From Spirosoma agri (GTDB lineage: Bacteria; Bacteroidota; Bacteroidia; Cytophagales; Spirosomataceae), in NCBI RefSeq assembly GCF_010747415.1, contig NZ_JAAGNZ010000001.1, forward strand, positions 2,480,001 through 2,544,000: a DNA stretch of 64,000 nucleotides, given 5' to 3'. Positions 36,964 to 45,352 of the stretch are shown one piece after another (the stretch's first letter is position 1; each line of letters starts with the position of its first letter). Made by a program: the position numbers and the translations under genes. Below the pieces are notes generated by a model, which saw nothing but the letters and a program-made list of their open reading frames with translations, made no database searches and had not been told where the DNA came from.

Positions 36964-37529
36964 TTGTTCGGGTTGATTAACGTAAAAAAAACGGTCATGG
37001 AAGCAATTGGGCATTGAGTTAATTGATGGGTAGCGATTACTTGGTGTTGGATCGAAGTGCTGTATCGCATGGATTTGAACTCGATAGATAGTGGGAAAGA
37101 AACCTGAAAAAAATGGGCAATAACTAGCCAGGGAAGGCGCTTTTGCGATTCTTCCAACTGTTTTTATAGCGTATAACGGGTGAAGAACAATAGGCTAAGT
37201 CAGAGGCTGTTTAGCTATTGCGTTGTCTTGGCCTATAAGCAGCGACGAGATAGTGTTACGCGTACTTTTTGTATATCATTGTGTTGTAATAAGTCAAATA
37301 TGCCAACTTAAATAACGCGTGTCAACTATTTTTTAAAATATAATATGGAAATAAGGGAAAAATACAAAATAGAGAAGACTAACTGATATTTTGTAGACAG
37401 AAATCTCTGAAATGGGTTGGGGAGTAAAAATACTTAGCGCTGAAATCAGTCCGGTCAGGTCAAGCAAAAGCGGTCATGATAACGAGGTTGACAACCCGTA
37501 CCATGACCGCTTTTATGGGAATACTGATT
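36964..37529. other. Intergenic region upstream of the second TonB receptor
   Basis: This 566-base stretch is AT-rich, especially 37250-37420. It holds the terminator of nagA (37466-37514) and should contain the receptor promoter and any regulatory sites. I see no gene, no clear operator and no repeat. Confidence 0.6.
37466..37514 (-). terminator. Terminator after nagA
   Basis: Thirteen-base perfect arms (aaaagcggtcatg, 37466-37478; its complement 37502-37514) flank a 23-base loop. It starts 15 bases after the nagA stop, with T runs at both ends when read on either strand. Confidence 0.75.
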
Positions 37530-38714
37530 TTATTGATACGCTTCGCCAGATAGCCAGACGCCTTGCACCGTGAGCGATTTATCCAGTCGCACTAGATTCG
37601 CTACGTAATCCGGTTGTATTTTCCCCAATTGACTGCCCATGCCAATAATCTTAGCCGGTATAAGCGAAGCCATTCGCAGGGCGTTCGTTAGTGGAATTCC
37701 CGCCTGTTCAACAGCGACCCGGACACAGTCAATCAGCGTGAGGGCCGAACCCGCGAGCTTTCCTTCGTTATTTACATAGCGACCTGGTCCGTTGGTGTCG
37801 GGTTCAAAATGGACAACAAATTCACCCAGCGAGAAATCGGGACGGGGCGGATTGGCAAATAACGCATCCGAAATCAGAAAAAGTCGTTCCGGTCCATTGC
37901 TTTGATTCAGTTGTCGGTAAGCGATGCGGATGGCGGCCGGATCGCAGTGATACCCATCGGCAATAATACTGGCCCTGACGGCGGGATGGTCAAAAATAGC
38001 CCCGACAATACCCGGTTCGCGGCTTTCGAAACCCCGCATGGCGTTATAGAGGTGGGTTGCCAGCGGAAAGCCGTTCCCGAAAGCCGCCATCGCCTGTTGG
38101 TAAGTCGCGTTGCTGTGTCCCAGTGAAAGTAGGGTATTGGGGTGTTTCAGCCGATGAATCGTAGCTAACTGCTCGGGCGTCAGAATTTCGGGCGCGAGCG
38201 TCAGAATCTGGATCGCGTCGGCGTTGGTGCTGAATAACGCTTCCAGTTCACCTTCGGCTGGTGTACGAACGAAAGCCGCGCTATGAGCCCCGCGCTTGAT
38301 CGGGTTGAAATAAGGCCCTTCGAGGTGAATGCCCGGCACGCCGTAGGGTATTTCCGCCCGAACTGTCTGGACGGCGGCCATCGCCTGTTGCATGATATCG
38401 AGCGAGGTCGAATGGATCGTTGGCAGCAGGGTGGTCGTGCCGTTACTGGCGTGTGTCTGGTAAATGTGCCGAACCGTTTCGGGCGTCGGTATATCATTCA
38501 GGAACAGATTCGAGCCGCCATACAACTGTAAATCGATCAGTCCCGGAATCAGGTAGTCACCATCGAGGTCGATGGGCGCTGATTCGTCTGCCCCTACGGT
38601 AAGGGCTGTCTCTGAAACTTCTTTAATTTGCCCATTGACGACGCGAACAGATGCGCCTGAAAGAAACGATTCGCCAGTAAAAACGGTGGCGTTCTGGAAT
38701 GTGATTGCCTGCAT
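37530..38714 (-). CDS. nagA: N-acetylglucosamine-6-phosphate deacetylase
   Basis: A 394-residue amidohydrolase. The family motifs LEGPYFNPIKRGAHS, HLYNAM and SDAL are present, along with the N-terminal beta-domain. It deacetylates GlcNAc-6-phosphate in amino-sugar recycling or use. Length is typical. No nagB or kinase is next to it; it is the first gene of its own unit followed by the terminator. Confidence 0.92.
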   Translation of the reverse strand: MQAITFQNATVFTGESFLSGASVRVVNGQIKEVSETALTVGADESAPIDLDGDYLIPGLIDLQLYGGSNLFLNDIPTPETVRHIYQTHASNGTTTLLPTIHSTSLDIMQQAMAAVQTVRAEIPYGVPGIHLEGPYFNPIKRGAHSAAFVRTPAEGELEALFSTNADAIQILTLAPEILTPEQLATIHRLKHPNTLLSLGHSNATYQQAMAAFGNGFPLATHLYNAMRGFESREPGIVGAIFDHPAVRASIIADGYHCDPAAIRIAYRQLNQSNGPERLFLISDALFANPPRPDFSLGEFVVHFEPDTNGPGRYVNNEGKLAGSALTLIDCVRVAVEQAGIPLTNALRMASLIPAKIIGMGSQLGKIQPDYVANLVRLDKSLTVQGVWLSGEAYQ

Positions 38715-38769
38715 GAACGCGAATGTAAAAGGCTACCGTTAAATAACCGGCAGAATTTTATAGTCAGGC

Positions 38770-39054
38770 TCACTTTTCTACTTTAATCAATTCGACCGGA
38801 CCGGCCAGCCAGTTTTTTGCCTTCTTCCCGAACTCGATCATGTGAGGCATCTGATCATGAGCCTGAAGCCCGGCGGCATCGGTCCATAGCTCGTGCATGA
38901 TAAACTTTTCGGGATGTTCGGTACTTTCGAAGAGCTCATAAAGCAGGCAGGCATCTTCTTGCCGAACCTGGGCAACGAGTGTAGACAAACTTGTCCGTAA
39001 CTCCGCTTCGGAGCCGGGCTTTGCAGTGATAATGGCAAAAACACTGAGTGGCAT
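38770..39054 (-). CDS. Antibiotic-biosynthesis-monooxygenase (ABM) domain protein
   Basis: A 94-residue single-domain ferredoxin-like protein (MPLSVFAIITAKPGSEAELR..., ...EDACLLYELFESTEHPEKF). Members include YgiN-type quinol monooxygenases and LsrG-like proteins; catalysis here is unproven. The ATG at 39054 is used; a frame reaching 39162 would run into the repeat element and encode nothing conserved. It lies downstream of that element from aroE. Confidence 0.82.
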   Translation of the reverse strand: MPLSVFAIITAKPGSEAELRTSLSTLVAQVRQEDACLLYELFESTEHPEKFIMHELWTDAAGLQAHDQMPHMIEFGKKAKNWLAGPVELIKVEK

Positions 39055-39076
39055 AATCGTAGAATTTATCGTTTCA

Positions 39077-39242
39077 TGTAGAGACCGGTCGGAATGCCGC
39101 ATCGGCGGTGGTGCGGCAACCCCTTGCGTCTCATGCGCGTCAGCCATTAGGTGCGCCAGCAACTCTTTCGACTTCTTTTGTTCGATAATTGCTGCCGCGC
39201 ATGAGACGCAAGGGGTTGCGCACCGGCGGACCGGTCTCTACA
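39077..39242. repeat. Dispersed GTAGAGAC element, copy 2
   Basis: A 166-base element with terminal inverted repeats TGTAGAGACCGG...CCGGTCTCTACA and internal inverted repeats (ccccttgcgtctcatgcgcg against cgcgcatgagacgcaagggg). It shares the 19-base word ttttgttcgataattgctg (39176-39194) with copy 3 on the other strand (49335-49353). It lies between aroE and the ABM gene. Its right end provides the TAG stop of aroE (39238-39240). Confidence 0.88.
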
Positions 39243-39987
39243 TAGATTGCCAGATTTCCCACGCTTTTTCGGCCTGTAGCACAAGCATCTGGTAACCATT
39301 CATGACGGCGGCCCCACGCTCCAAACCGCGCTTCATAAACTGCGTCTCGGCGGGATTATAGACCAGATCATACAGCAGATGCTGGTCTGTAAGCTGATCG
39401 TAGGGGAGGGCGGGTGCTTCGTTGGTACGTGGGTGCGTACCAACGGGTGAACAGTTAATAATGAGTTGGTAATCAGCAATTACCGCTGGCAGTTCATCAT
39501 ACGAATACGTATCGGCAGTTTTCGTTCGCGACACCACGTTGTACGAAATACCCAAATCAGAAAGTGCCGCCAGTACGGCTTTTGACGCGCCACCCGTGCC
39601 CAGAACCAGCGCACGCAAACCCGCTACCGGGCGGCCCAAAGAAGCCAGCCAGTCGGTCAATGACTGCCGGAAGCCGTAATAGTCCGAGTTGTAACCAGTT
39701 TTGGTACCATCTGTTTCGAGCCTGATGACGTTGACCGCGCCAACTTTTTCAGCTGATGAATCCAGCCGGTCGAGGTACGGAAAAATGGCTTGCTTATGCG
39801 GAATCGTTACGTTCAGCCCGCGCAGTCCCGGCGTTTTCAGCAAATCGGGCAGTGAGACCGCCACATCAGGCATCTCAAACAGATCGTACCGGCAATCCGC
39901 GATACCTTCGCGTTCGAACTTTTCAGTGAAGTAGCGTTGCGAAAACGAGTGCGTAAGCGGAAAGCCGATCAGGCCGTAACGGGTCAT
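39238..39987 (-). CDS. aroE: Shikimate dehydrogenase
   Basis: A 249-residue enzyme. The substrate-binding N-terminal domain has the LTHSFSQRYF and TIPHK motifs, NSDYYGFRQSL follows, and the NADPH-binding loop GTGGASKAV begins the second domain. It reduces 3-dehydroshikimate in aromatic amino-acid synthesis. It starts 3 bases after dedA ends. Its stop codon lies inside the end of a dispersed repeat element, and the last residues (EIWQSM) may have been set by that insertion. Length is slightly short for the family. Confidence 0.93.
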   Translation of the reverse strand: MTRYGLIGFPLTHSFSQRYFTEKFEREGIADCRYDLFEMPDVAVSLPDLLKTPGLRGLNVTIPHKQAIFPYLDRLDSSAEKVGAVNVIRLETDGTKTGYNSDYYGFRQSLTDWLASLGRPVAGLRALVLGTGGASKAVLAALSDLGISYNVVSRTKTADTYSYDELPAVIADYQLIINCSPVGTHPRTNEAPALPYDQLTDQHLLYDLVYNPAETQFMKRGLERGAAVMNGYQMLVLQAEKAWEIWQSM

Positions 39988-39990
39988 AGG

Positions 39991-40644
39991 TTAGACAGTT
40001 GGCGTGCTGGACCGCTTTTTCAAAGCACCGACAATAATGGGCAGGATGGATAATCCAACGATACCGAATACGACCAGTTCGAAGTTCCGTTGCACGATCG
40101 GGAAGTTGCCGAAGAAATAGCCCAGCAAAGCAATGCTGGTAACCCATACTACGGCTCCGATAATGCAGAAACGAAGGTACGTGCCATAGCTCATGCTACC
40201 GGCTCCGGCTACAAATGGCGCAATGGTCCGAACAATAGGAATGAAACGGGCAATGATCACCGTCCGGCCACCGTATTTTTCGTAAAATTTCTCGGTTTCG
40301 GTGATGTATTCTCGTTTGAAAAACAGAATTCGTTCTCTTGACTTGATCTTCGTTCCCAGGAACTTACCGACGAAATAATTGACATTGTCGCCCATAAGTG
40401 CCGCAACGATGAGCAGCGGTATAATGACCCAGACGCTCAGGTCGTTGGTTGGGCGGGCCGCCAGGGCACCAGCTGCAAAAAGCAGCGAGTCGCCCGGTAG
40501 CAAAGGCATAACGATCAATCCTGTTTCGGTAAAGACGATCAGGAACAGAATCGCGTACAGCAACACGCCATAATCGTTGGCCCATGCATCGAGGTAACGA
40601 TCCAGATGAAGCAGAAAATCAAGCAGCGATTTGATGAGTTCCAT
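39991..40644 (-). CDS. DedA family membrane protein
   Basis: A 217-residue inner-membrane protein of the DedA/SNARE-associated family. The hallmark FTETGLIVMPLLPGDSLLFAAG and the region RFIPIVRTIAPFVAGAGSMSY are present. DedA proteins contribute to envelope homeostasis and undecaprenyl phosphate recycling. It sits 13 bases after the phosphosulfolactate synthase gene and 3 bases before aroE. Confidence 0.92.
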   Translation of the reverse strand: MELIKSLLDFLLHLDRYLDAWANDYGVLLYAILFLIVFTETGLIVMPLLPGDSLLFAAGALAARPTNDLSVWVIIPLLIVAALMGDNVNYFVGKFLGTKIKSRERILFFKREYITETEKFYEKYGGRTVIIARFIPIVRTIAPFVAGAGSMSYGTYLRFCIIGAVVWVTSIALLGYFFGNFPIVQRNFELVVFGIVGLSILPIIVGALKKRSSTPTV

Positions 40645-40657
40645 AATGAGCGTACCG

Positions 40658-41422
40658 CTAAAGCTGGTTTAAAAAATGACTGAATGTATCCCCACGCAAT
40701 CCCAGACGGATCGTCTCCAGCGGAATAACTTCGTGAGGAGCGATGTTGCCGAGATTGACATTAGCGCCCAGAAGCTTAACAAACCATACCTGTTGTTCTT
40801 TCTGCGGAGCTTCCCACAAAATGCTCTCGGACGGAATCTGCGTCAGAATCTCTTCGACCAGTCCCTGCCGTACCTCGCCACTCGACCGGAACAGCCCGAC
40901 AGTCCCGCCTTCGCGAGCCTCTCCGATCACTTTCCAGGCACCGGCCTGAAGTTCAACCCTCATTAGCTGAATCCATTTGTAGGGCGGAATAATCTTGGCT
41001 TCATCTTTGGAGCCAACTTCCGACAGAACCGTCACCTGCGTAGCCAGTGTCCGAATATATTCGCACTTCTCGTCCTGCGGCATTTCAATGGAACCATCTG
41101 ATACTTCAGCGTACTCCATTTTATACCGGTCCAGCAGCTTCCGGTAGTCGTCGAACTGATTACGGGCAACGAACGCTTCGAAGAGCGTTCCGCCAAAGTA
41201 GACCGGCAGGCCCGCTTCCCGATAAATATCAAGTTTCTCCTGAAGTTTGGGGGTAACAAAAGAGGTTGCCCAGCCCAATTTGATGATGTCTGAGTAGCCA
41301 GCGGAGGTGGACAAAAAGTCCTCGACTTCGCGCAGGCTTAATCCCTTGTCCATTACCATGGTCAGCCCGCTCTGGCGCGGCTTGGCGGTACGATCGGGAA
41401 TCTGCGTAAGCGTATAATTCAT
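40658..41422 (-). CDS. Phosphosulfolactate synthase (ComA family)
   Basis: A 254-residue TIM-barrel enzyme. Family features include TMVMDKGLSLREVEDFL, DIIKLGWATSF, PVYFGGTLFEAF, YAEVSDGSIEMP and SEVGSKD. The reaction is addition of sulfite to phosphoenolpyruvate, yielding phosphosulfolactate, known from coenzyme M and Bacillus spore sulfolactate pathways. The ATG at 41422 is chosen (MNYTLTQIP); an ATG at 41443 is close to the predicted transcription start, and longer frames would cross into the divergent promoter. It leads an operon with dedA and aroE. A role in sulfonolipid metabolism is a possible inference only. Confidence 0.88.
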   Translation of the reverse strand: MNYTLTQIPDRTAKPRQSGLTMVMDKGLSLREVEDFLSTSAGYSDIIKLGWATSFVTPKLQEKLDIYREAGLPVYFGGTLFEAFVARNQFDDYRKLLDRYKMEYAEVSDGSIEMPQDEKCEYIRTLATQVTVLSEVGSKDEAKIIPPYKWIQLMRVELQAGAWKVIGEAREGGTVGLFRSSGEVRQGLVEEILTQIPSESILWEAPQKEQQVWFVKLLGANVNLGNIAPHEVIPLETIRLGLRGDTFSHFLNQL

Positions 41423-41456
41423 TCCGAATGATCCAATAGGCATGTTTAAAATCGCC

Positions 41457-41464
41457 CAAAAGTA
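41457..41464 (-). promoter_or_regulatory. -7 box for the phosphosulfolactate synthase operon
   Basis: Minus strand reads TACTTTTG, matching TAnnTTTG. Transcription would begin close to 41450, leaving only a short leader before the ATG at 41443 or about 28 bases before 41422. Confidence 0.5.
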
Positions 41465-41538
41465 GTATAAGTACTGATAACCTCCCAAGAAAGTCCATAA
41501 ATAGTAGCGTCTGGTACGGGTATAGCTTAGTTTCGTAC

Positions 41539-41546
41539 TATTTTTG
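41539..41546 (+). promoter_or_regulatory. -7 box directly before the thioesterase start
   Basis: TATTTTTG matches TAnnTTTG and ends six bases before the ATG at 41553, so the transcript may be leaderless. The -33 region is weak. Confidence 0.4.
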
Positions 41547-41552
41547 TTGGAT

Positions 41553-42002
41553 ATGGACAATTTGATAAACCCTCGTCTTGATTTCTTTCGCTCACAGATC
41601 GGTAAGGATATGAGTGGCAGCATTTCACCCTTTGGCCGCTGGCTGAAAGGAACAATCCGGGCCGCCGACTATGGCCGGTTGGTCGTTGAGTACACAATTC
41701 GTGAAGAATTAACCAATCCGGCGGGTGTGCTGCACGGTGGTGCTGCCGCTGGCATTCTGGACGATCTTGTCGGGGCTACGGTCTTTACGCTCGGTCGTGA
41801 CTACGCGTACACATCGGTAAACCTGAACATCGATTTTCTCCACGCGGCCCGACTAGGCGACATCGTGACGGCAACGGCGGAAATAATTCGTGCCGGAAAA
41901 AATATTGTCCACGGCGAAGGCCGGATCGTGGCTGCCGATGGTAAACTCATTGCCAAATGTGCCACTAATCTAATCCAGACGTCGGTTAAGTTGCCTGTTT
42001 AG
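41553..42002 (+). CDS. PaaI-type hotdog-fold thioesterase
   Basis: A 149-residue hotdog domain with the HGGAAAGILDDLVGATVF catalytic helix, typical of PaaI/YdiI-type acyl-CoA thioesterases. The ATG at 41553 is preferred over TTG codons just upstream. It is divergent from the phosphosulfolactate synthase operon and 114 bases upstream of rplU. Substrate unknown. Confidence 0.88.
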   Translation: MDNLINPRLDFFRSQIGKDMSGSISPFGRWLKGTIRAADYGRLVVEYTIREELTNPAGVLHGGAAAGILDDLVGATVFTLGRDYAYTSVNLNIDFLHAARLGDIVTATAEIIRAGKNIVHGEGRIVAADGKLIAKCATNLIQTSVKLPV

Positions 42003-42056
42003 AAATCGAGGTTTGGATGGCCGACTGGTTTGCGGTAATCAATGCGTGACAAAGTA

Positions 42057-42087
42057 TTGCGCGTGTGCAAAAAATGCGTTACTTTTG
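42057..42087 (+). promoter_or_regulatory. Promoter of the rplU-rpmA operon
   Basis: A TTG at 42057-42059 and TACTTTTG at 42080-42087 are separated by 20 bases, matching the Bacteroidota -33/-7 arrangement. The rplU ATG is 29 bases downstream. Confidence 0.65.
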
Positions 42088-42116
42088 CACCTCATTTCCA
42101 ATTTCATACAAAAAAC

Positions 42117-42434
42117 ATGTACGCAATCGTAGAGATCGCAGGGCAGCAATTCAAGATCCAGAAGGGTCGTTCCATCTATACCCACCGGTTAGAGGGCGAT
42201 GTGGACGCTGCACTTGCCTCCGACAAGGTGAAAATTCTCCTTGTTGACAACGAAGGAAGCATCTCCATTGGTGCTCCAACTGTCGCAGGAGCGACGGTAT
42301 CAGCCAAAATCGTTGAACACCTGAAAGGCGAAAAAGTAATCGTCTTCAAGAAAAAACGTCGTAAAGGCTACAAAAAGAAAAATGGTCACCGTCAGTATTT
42401 GACCAAAGTTCTAATCGAAGATATAACTCTGTAA
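42117..42434 (+). CDS. rplU: 50S ribosomal protein L21
   Basis: A 105-residue protein starting MYAIVEIAGQQFKIQKG, the family signature, with the basic KKKRRKGYKKKNGHRQ region near the C-terminus that contacts 23S rRNA. It is a structural part of the large ribosomal subunit. It is followed by rpmA, the standard order. Upstream in-frame ATG at 42042 is before the promoter and rejected. Confidence 0.97.
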   Translation: MYAIVEIAGQQFKIQKGRSIYTHRLEGDVDAALASDKVKILLVDNEGSISIGAPTVAGATVSAKIVEHLKGEKVIVFKKKRRKGYKKKNGHRQYLTKVLIEDITL

Positions 42435-42523
42435 ACTAGTAGTCAGTAGTCGGGAGACTGAACTGATGTCGTAACAGACCTTCGTTTCACTCCTTATTTC
42501 TCACTCCTAATTCCTAAAAGAAA

Positions 42524-42826
42524 ATGGCACACAAGAAAGGTGTAGGTAGTTCCAAAAACGGCCGCGATTCGCACAGCAAACGCCTGGGTGTGAAGTTGTT
42601 CGGTGGCCAGTCGGCTATTGCCGGCAACATCATCGTCCGTCAGCGCGGTACGAAACATCACCCCGGTAAAAACGTTGGTCTGGGTAAAGACTACACGTTG
42701 TTCGCGCTGGTTGATGGTACCGTAAAGTTCCGTCCCGGCCGTAGCAGCCGTTCATACGTCGATATCGTTCCTGCTGGTCCTTCGGTCGTTGAAACAGCTC
42801 CCGTAGCTGAAGTAGCCACCGCCTAG
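42524..42826 (+). CDS. rpmA: 50S ribosomal protein L27
   Basis: A 100-residue protein starting [16 protein letters not shown], with GVKLFGGQ and [10 protein letters not shown] typical of L27. The usual N-terminal mature form is seen, without the cleavable extension known in Firmicutes. The C-terminal 15 residues are an Ala/Val/Pro-rich tail beyond the core. Probably co-transcribed with rplU, ending at an intrinsic terminator. Confidence 0.97.
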   Translation: MAHKKGVGSSKNGRDSHSKRLGVKLFGGQSAIAGNIIVRQRGTKHHPGKNVGLGKDYTLFALVDGTVKFRPGRSSRSYVDIVPAGPSVVETAPVAEVATA

Positions 42827-42850
42827 TACAGCAGTGAGTACGTGATAAGA

Positions 42851-42884
42851 AACCCGTTTGGCTATGCGCCGAGCGGGTTTTTTT
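42851..42884 (+). terminator. Terminator after rpmA
   Basis: aacccg (42851-42856) pairs with cgggtt (42874-42879), with extra pairing inside (tggc/gcc), followed by a run of seven T residues. Confidence 0.85.
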
Positions 42885-42978
42885 GTGGGCAAAAACTAAA
42901 AAAACAGTATGACTGTTATCCGACTGCCAATGCTACCGACCGAAAGCGGTAACGTATAAACAGAAAACCTTCTTACGA

Positions 42979-43581
42979 ATGAATCCTACACTAAGCCGTC
43001 CCGTATCCATATTTACCGAAGGCAGCCCAAACCCGAACTCGATGAAGTTCGTCGTTAATTTCGAACTCGTTCCTGCCGGGTTATCCTTCGATTATGCTAC
43101 GCCTGCCGATGCCATCGTCGATGGGAAAGCATCACCACTGGTCGTGGCTCTCTTTGGGTTCGACTTTGTGCGTCGGGTATTTATCTCGGGTAATTTCGTG
43201 ACGATCACCAAAGACGATGAAACGGACTGGGACGAAGTCGTTTTCGAAACCAAGTTCTTTCTGAAAGATTATTTTGGCGAACAGAAGCCTGTCTTCTCGC
43301 AGCGGACGATGGACACGAATTCCACGAAACTGGAGGTGGACTCTGAAACGGTTCAGAAAATCAAAGCGGTCCTCGATCAATACATCAAACCAGCCGTTGA
43401 GTCAGACGGGGGCGCGATTAGCTTTTACTCATTCGATGAGCCAAGCGGTACGGTAAAAGTCTTGTTGCAAGGCTCTTGCAGTGGCTGCCCTTCATCGACA
43501 CTAACGCTTAAGTCGGGCATCGAGAATCTGCTGACCCGCTTGGTTCCTGAAGTAAAACTGGTTGAAGCAGAGGGCGTGTAA
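42979..43581 (+). CDS. NifU/Nfu family iron-sulfur scaffold protein
   Basis: A 200-residue protein with an N-terminal Nfu_N domain (EGSPNPNSMKFVV, about residues 14-95) and a C-terminal NifU domain (about 110-195) carrying the CSGCPSS CxxC motif that assembles a [4Fe-4S] cluster between two subunits. It delivers clusters to apo-proteins. It follows the L27 terminator and probably has its own promoter. No suf genes are near. Confidence 0.93.
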   Translation: MNPTLSRPVSIFTEGSPNPNSMKFVVNFELVPAGLSFDYATPADAIVDGKASPLVVALFGFDFVRRVFISGNFVTITKDDETDWDEVVFETKFFLKDYFGEQKPVFSQRTMDTNSTKLEVDSETVQKIKAVLDQYIKPAVESDGGAISFYSFDEPSGTVKVLLQGSCSGCPSSTLTLKSGIENLLTRLVPEVKLVEAEGV

Positions 43582-43598
43582 TCGACCATAAATTGTGT

Positions 43599-43656
43599 AA
43601 AACGGGGAAGGTCGTTGCCAGAATCGCCAGATTTTAGCATCGACCTTCCCCGTTTT
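43599..43656. terminator. Terminator after the Nfu gene
   Basis: Sixteen-base perfect arms (43599-43614 and 43641-43656) flank a 26-base loop; the stem ends CCCCGTTTT. It lies 18 bases after the stop. Confidence 0.85.
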
Positions 43657-43754
43657 ATGATACCGCTTAATCAAAAAAAAAAGCGCACAGGTAAACCCAC
43701 GCGGCAAATTGACGTTTACTTTGCAGCACACTCCGCCATTCAAACCGTGACTGC

Positions 43755-45179
43755 ATGAAGTATTCGTTTGTATTGATTTCAATTCTGCTGGCCACAACAG
43801 CCAGTTTTTCACAAAATCTCCTAGGCATTTCAACCAGTCGCTACGGTGGCACCAATCGGCTCTACATCAACCCGGCATTAGCCGCCGACTCGCCTTCCAA
43901 GTTTTACCTGAATGTGGCAACGGGCGAAGCCCACGTCAACAACAACTACGTTCGTTATCAGGCTCCGTTTTCGTTACTTCGCCTGATCAGCGGCACAGTA
44001 CCTGCCGAGTACAAGAATTCGGACGGTACTGTGCGTTTTGACGCGTCGTACACGAAAGAAATTCTGGACGGTGCGCCTAAAAACGGGACGATTCTGGGCG
44101 AGATTCGGGGTCCGGCTTTTCTAATAAAAACGAGCGATCGGGCTGCTTTTGCCGTCACAACCCGGTTTAGGGCAGTAGGGCAGGTTATTGGCGCGTCAGA
44201 AGATTTACTGTCGGCGTTTAGAGCTAGCCTGAATGATCGGGCACTGTATAGCATTCCGAACAACGACAACAAGTTTAGCGGTAGCACAAATACGTATGCC
44301 GAACTTGGGTTGACCTATGCCGGTACGATCTGGGAAGGCGATGGACAAAAATTGTTGCTGGGCGCTACGGCTAAGTTTTTACTGGGATACAATGCGCAGC
44401 ACCTGATCAACCGGGGCATGGACTACCGCATCATACCCGACCCGAACAATCCAAATAGTGCGCTACTGGAAGTCAACCGATTGGATGCAACACTCGCTTA
44501 CACCAGCTTTTTGCAGGGCCGTAGCCTGAATCCCCGGACGCTGTTCAGTACATCAGCACCTGGTAAAGGGTTCGGCGCTGACATTGGCCTGACGTACATT
44601 AGTCAATACGACTCCGATAGTCCTGCCCTACAGCTGGGGCTGGCCGTGACCGATATAGGGGGGCTAACGTATACGGGCCAGGAGTACCGGTACACGGACA
44701 TCGGCCAAAATCCAGTCCGGTTTCGGGGAAGTGATTTCAATGGTATCAACGGCCCCGAAGATATTGCGCGGGTTATTCAGGATCGGATCAATACCGGCCG
44801 CAGCCCCGATAACACCAGCTTCCGAACAGGCTTGCCCACGTCGCTTAACCTGACCGCCGATTACCACACGCCAGGTGGGTTTGGGGTAAACCTGACCTAT
44901 TTGCAGGATGTACGATCCGTACAGGCGTTGGCTACTCACCAACCGTCTATTGTTGCGGTGACCCCACGTTACGATGCCCGCTGGATGAGTCTGTCGGTGC
45001 CAATCGTTTACATCAATCATGGACTGACCGCTGGCGCTACGGTCCGGGTTGGACCGGGCTGGCTTGGCACCGATAATTTTTTGGGTTTACTGGGCAACGT
45101 CAGTAACGGAATCAAAGCACGTGGCTTGGATATTTACGCTGGCTTTGCTTTCGGAATCGGGCGCGCCGATGAGGAGTAA
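43755..45179 (+). CDS. DUF5723 family outer-membrane-type protein
   Basis: A 474-residue secreted protein with a signal peptide (1-20) and a beta-rich body matching DUF5723 proteins of Bacteroidota (QNLLGISTSRYGGTNRLYINPALAADS). Internal strands and the GFAFGIG end suggest a barrel-type fold. Function is not established. It stands alone between Nfu and recG. Confidence 0.83.
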   Translation: MKYSFVLISILLATTASFSQNLLGISTSRYGGTNRLYINPALAADSPSKFYLNVATGEAHVNNNYVRYQAPFSLLRLISGTVPAEYKNSDGTVRFDASYTKEILDGAPKNGTILGEIRGPAFLIKTSDRAAFAVTTRFRAVGQVIGASEDLLSAFRASLNDRALYSIPNNDNKFSGSTNTYAELGLTYAGTIWEGDGQKLLLGATAKFLLGYNAQHLINRGMDYRIIPDPNNPNSALLEVNRLDATLAYTSFLQGRSLNPRTLFSTSAPGKGFGADIGLTYISQYDSDSPALQLGLAVTDIGGLTYTGQEYRYTDIGQNPVRFRGSDFNGINGPEDIARVIQDRINTGRSPDNTSFRTGLPTSLNLTADYHTPGGFGVNLTYLQDVRSVQALATHQPSIVAVTPRYDARWMSLSVPIVYINHGLTAGATVRVGPGWLGTDNFLGLLGNVSNGIKARGLDIYAGFAFGIGRADEE

Positions 45180-45304
45180 CTAATTGATTGATCGACAAGG
45201 CCATTGCGTGTATGGTCTGACCGGTAGGCGCTAACTCTCATACGTACGGCTAATTCCCTGCTTTCTCAAGGAGTACCGACTATTCTTTTTCGAGCAGAAA
45301 TGTT

Positions 45305-45312
45305 TAATTTTG
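45305..45312 (+). promoter_or_regulatory. -7 box for recG
   Basis: TAATTTTG matches TAnnTTTG, 41 bases before the recG start. A -33 TTTG is not clear. Confidence 0.4.
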
Positions 45313-45352
45313 GTCAAATCCTGCTTTTAAACCGGGATTTACCGGGTCTGCT

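Noticed and set aside
39055..39162. Extension of the ABM-domain gene into the repeat element
   Set aside because: Residues encoded by the element are not conserved; the domain starts at the ATG at 39054.
41423..41623. Long N-terminal extension of the phosphosulfolactate synthase
   Set aside because: It would cross both divergent promoters and the start of the thioesterase gene, and it is not like the family N-terminus.
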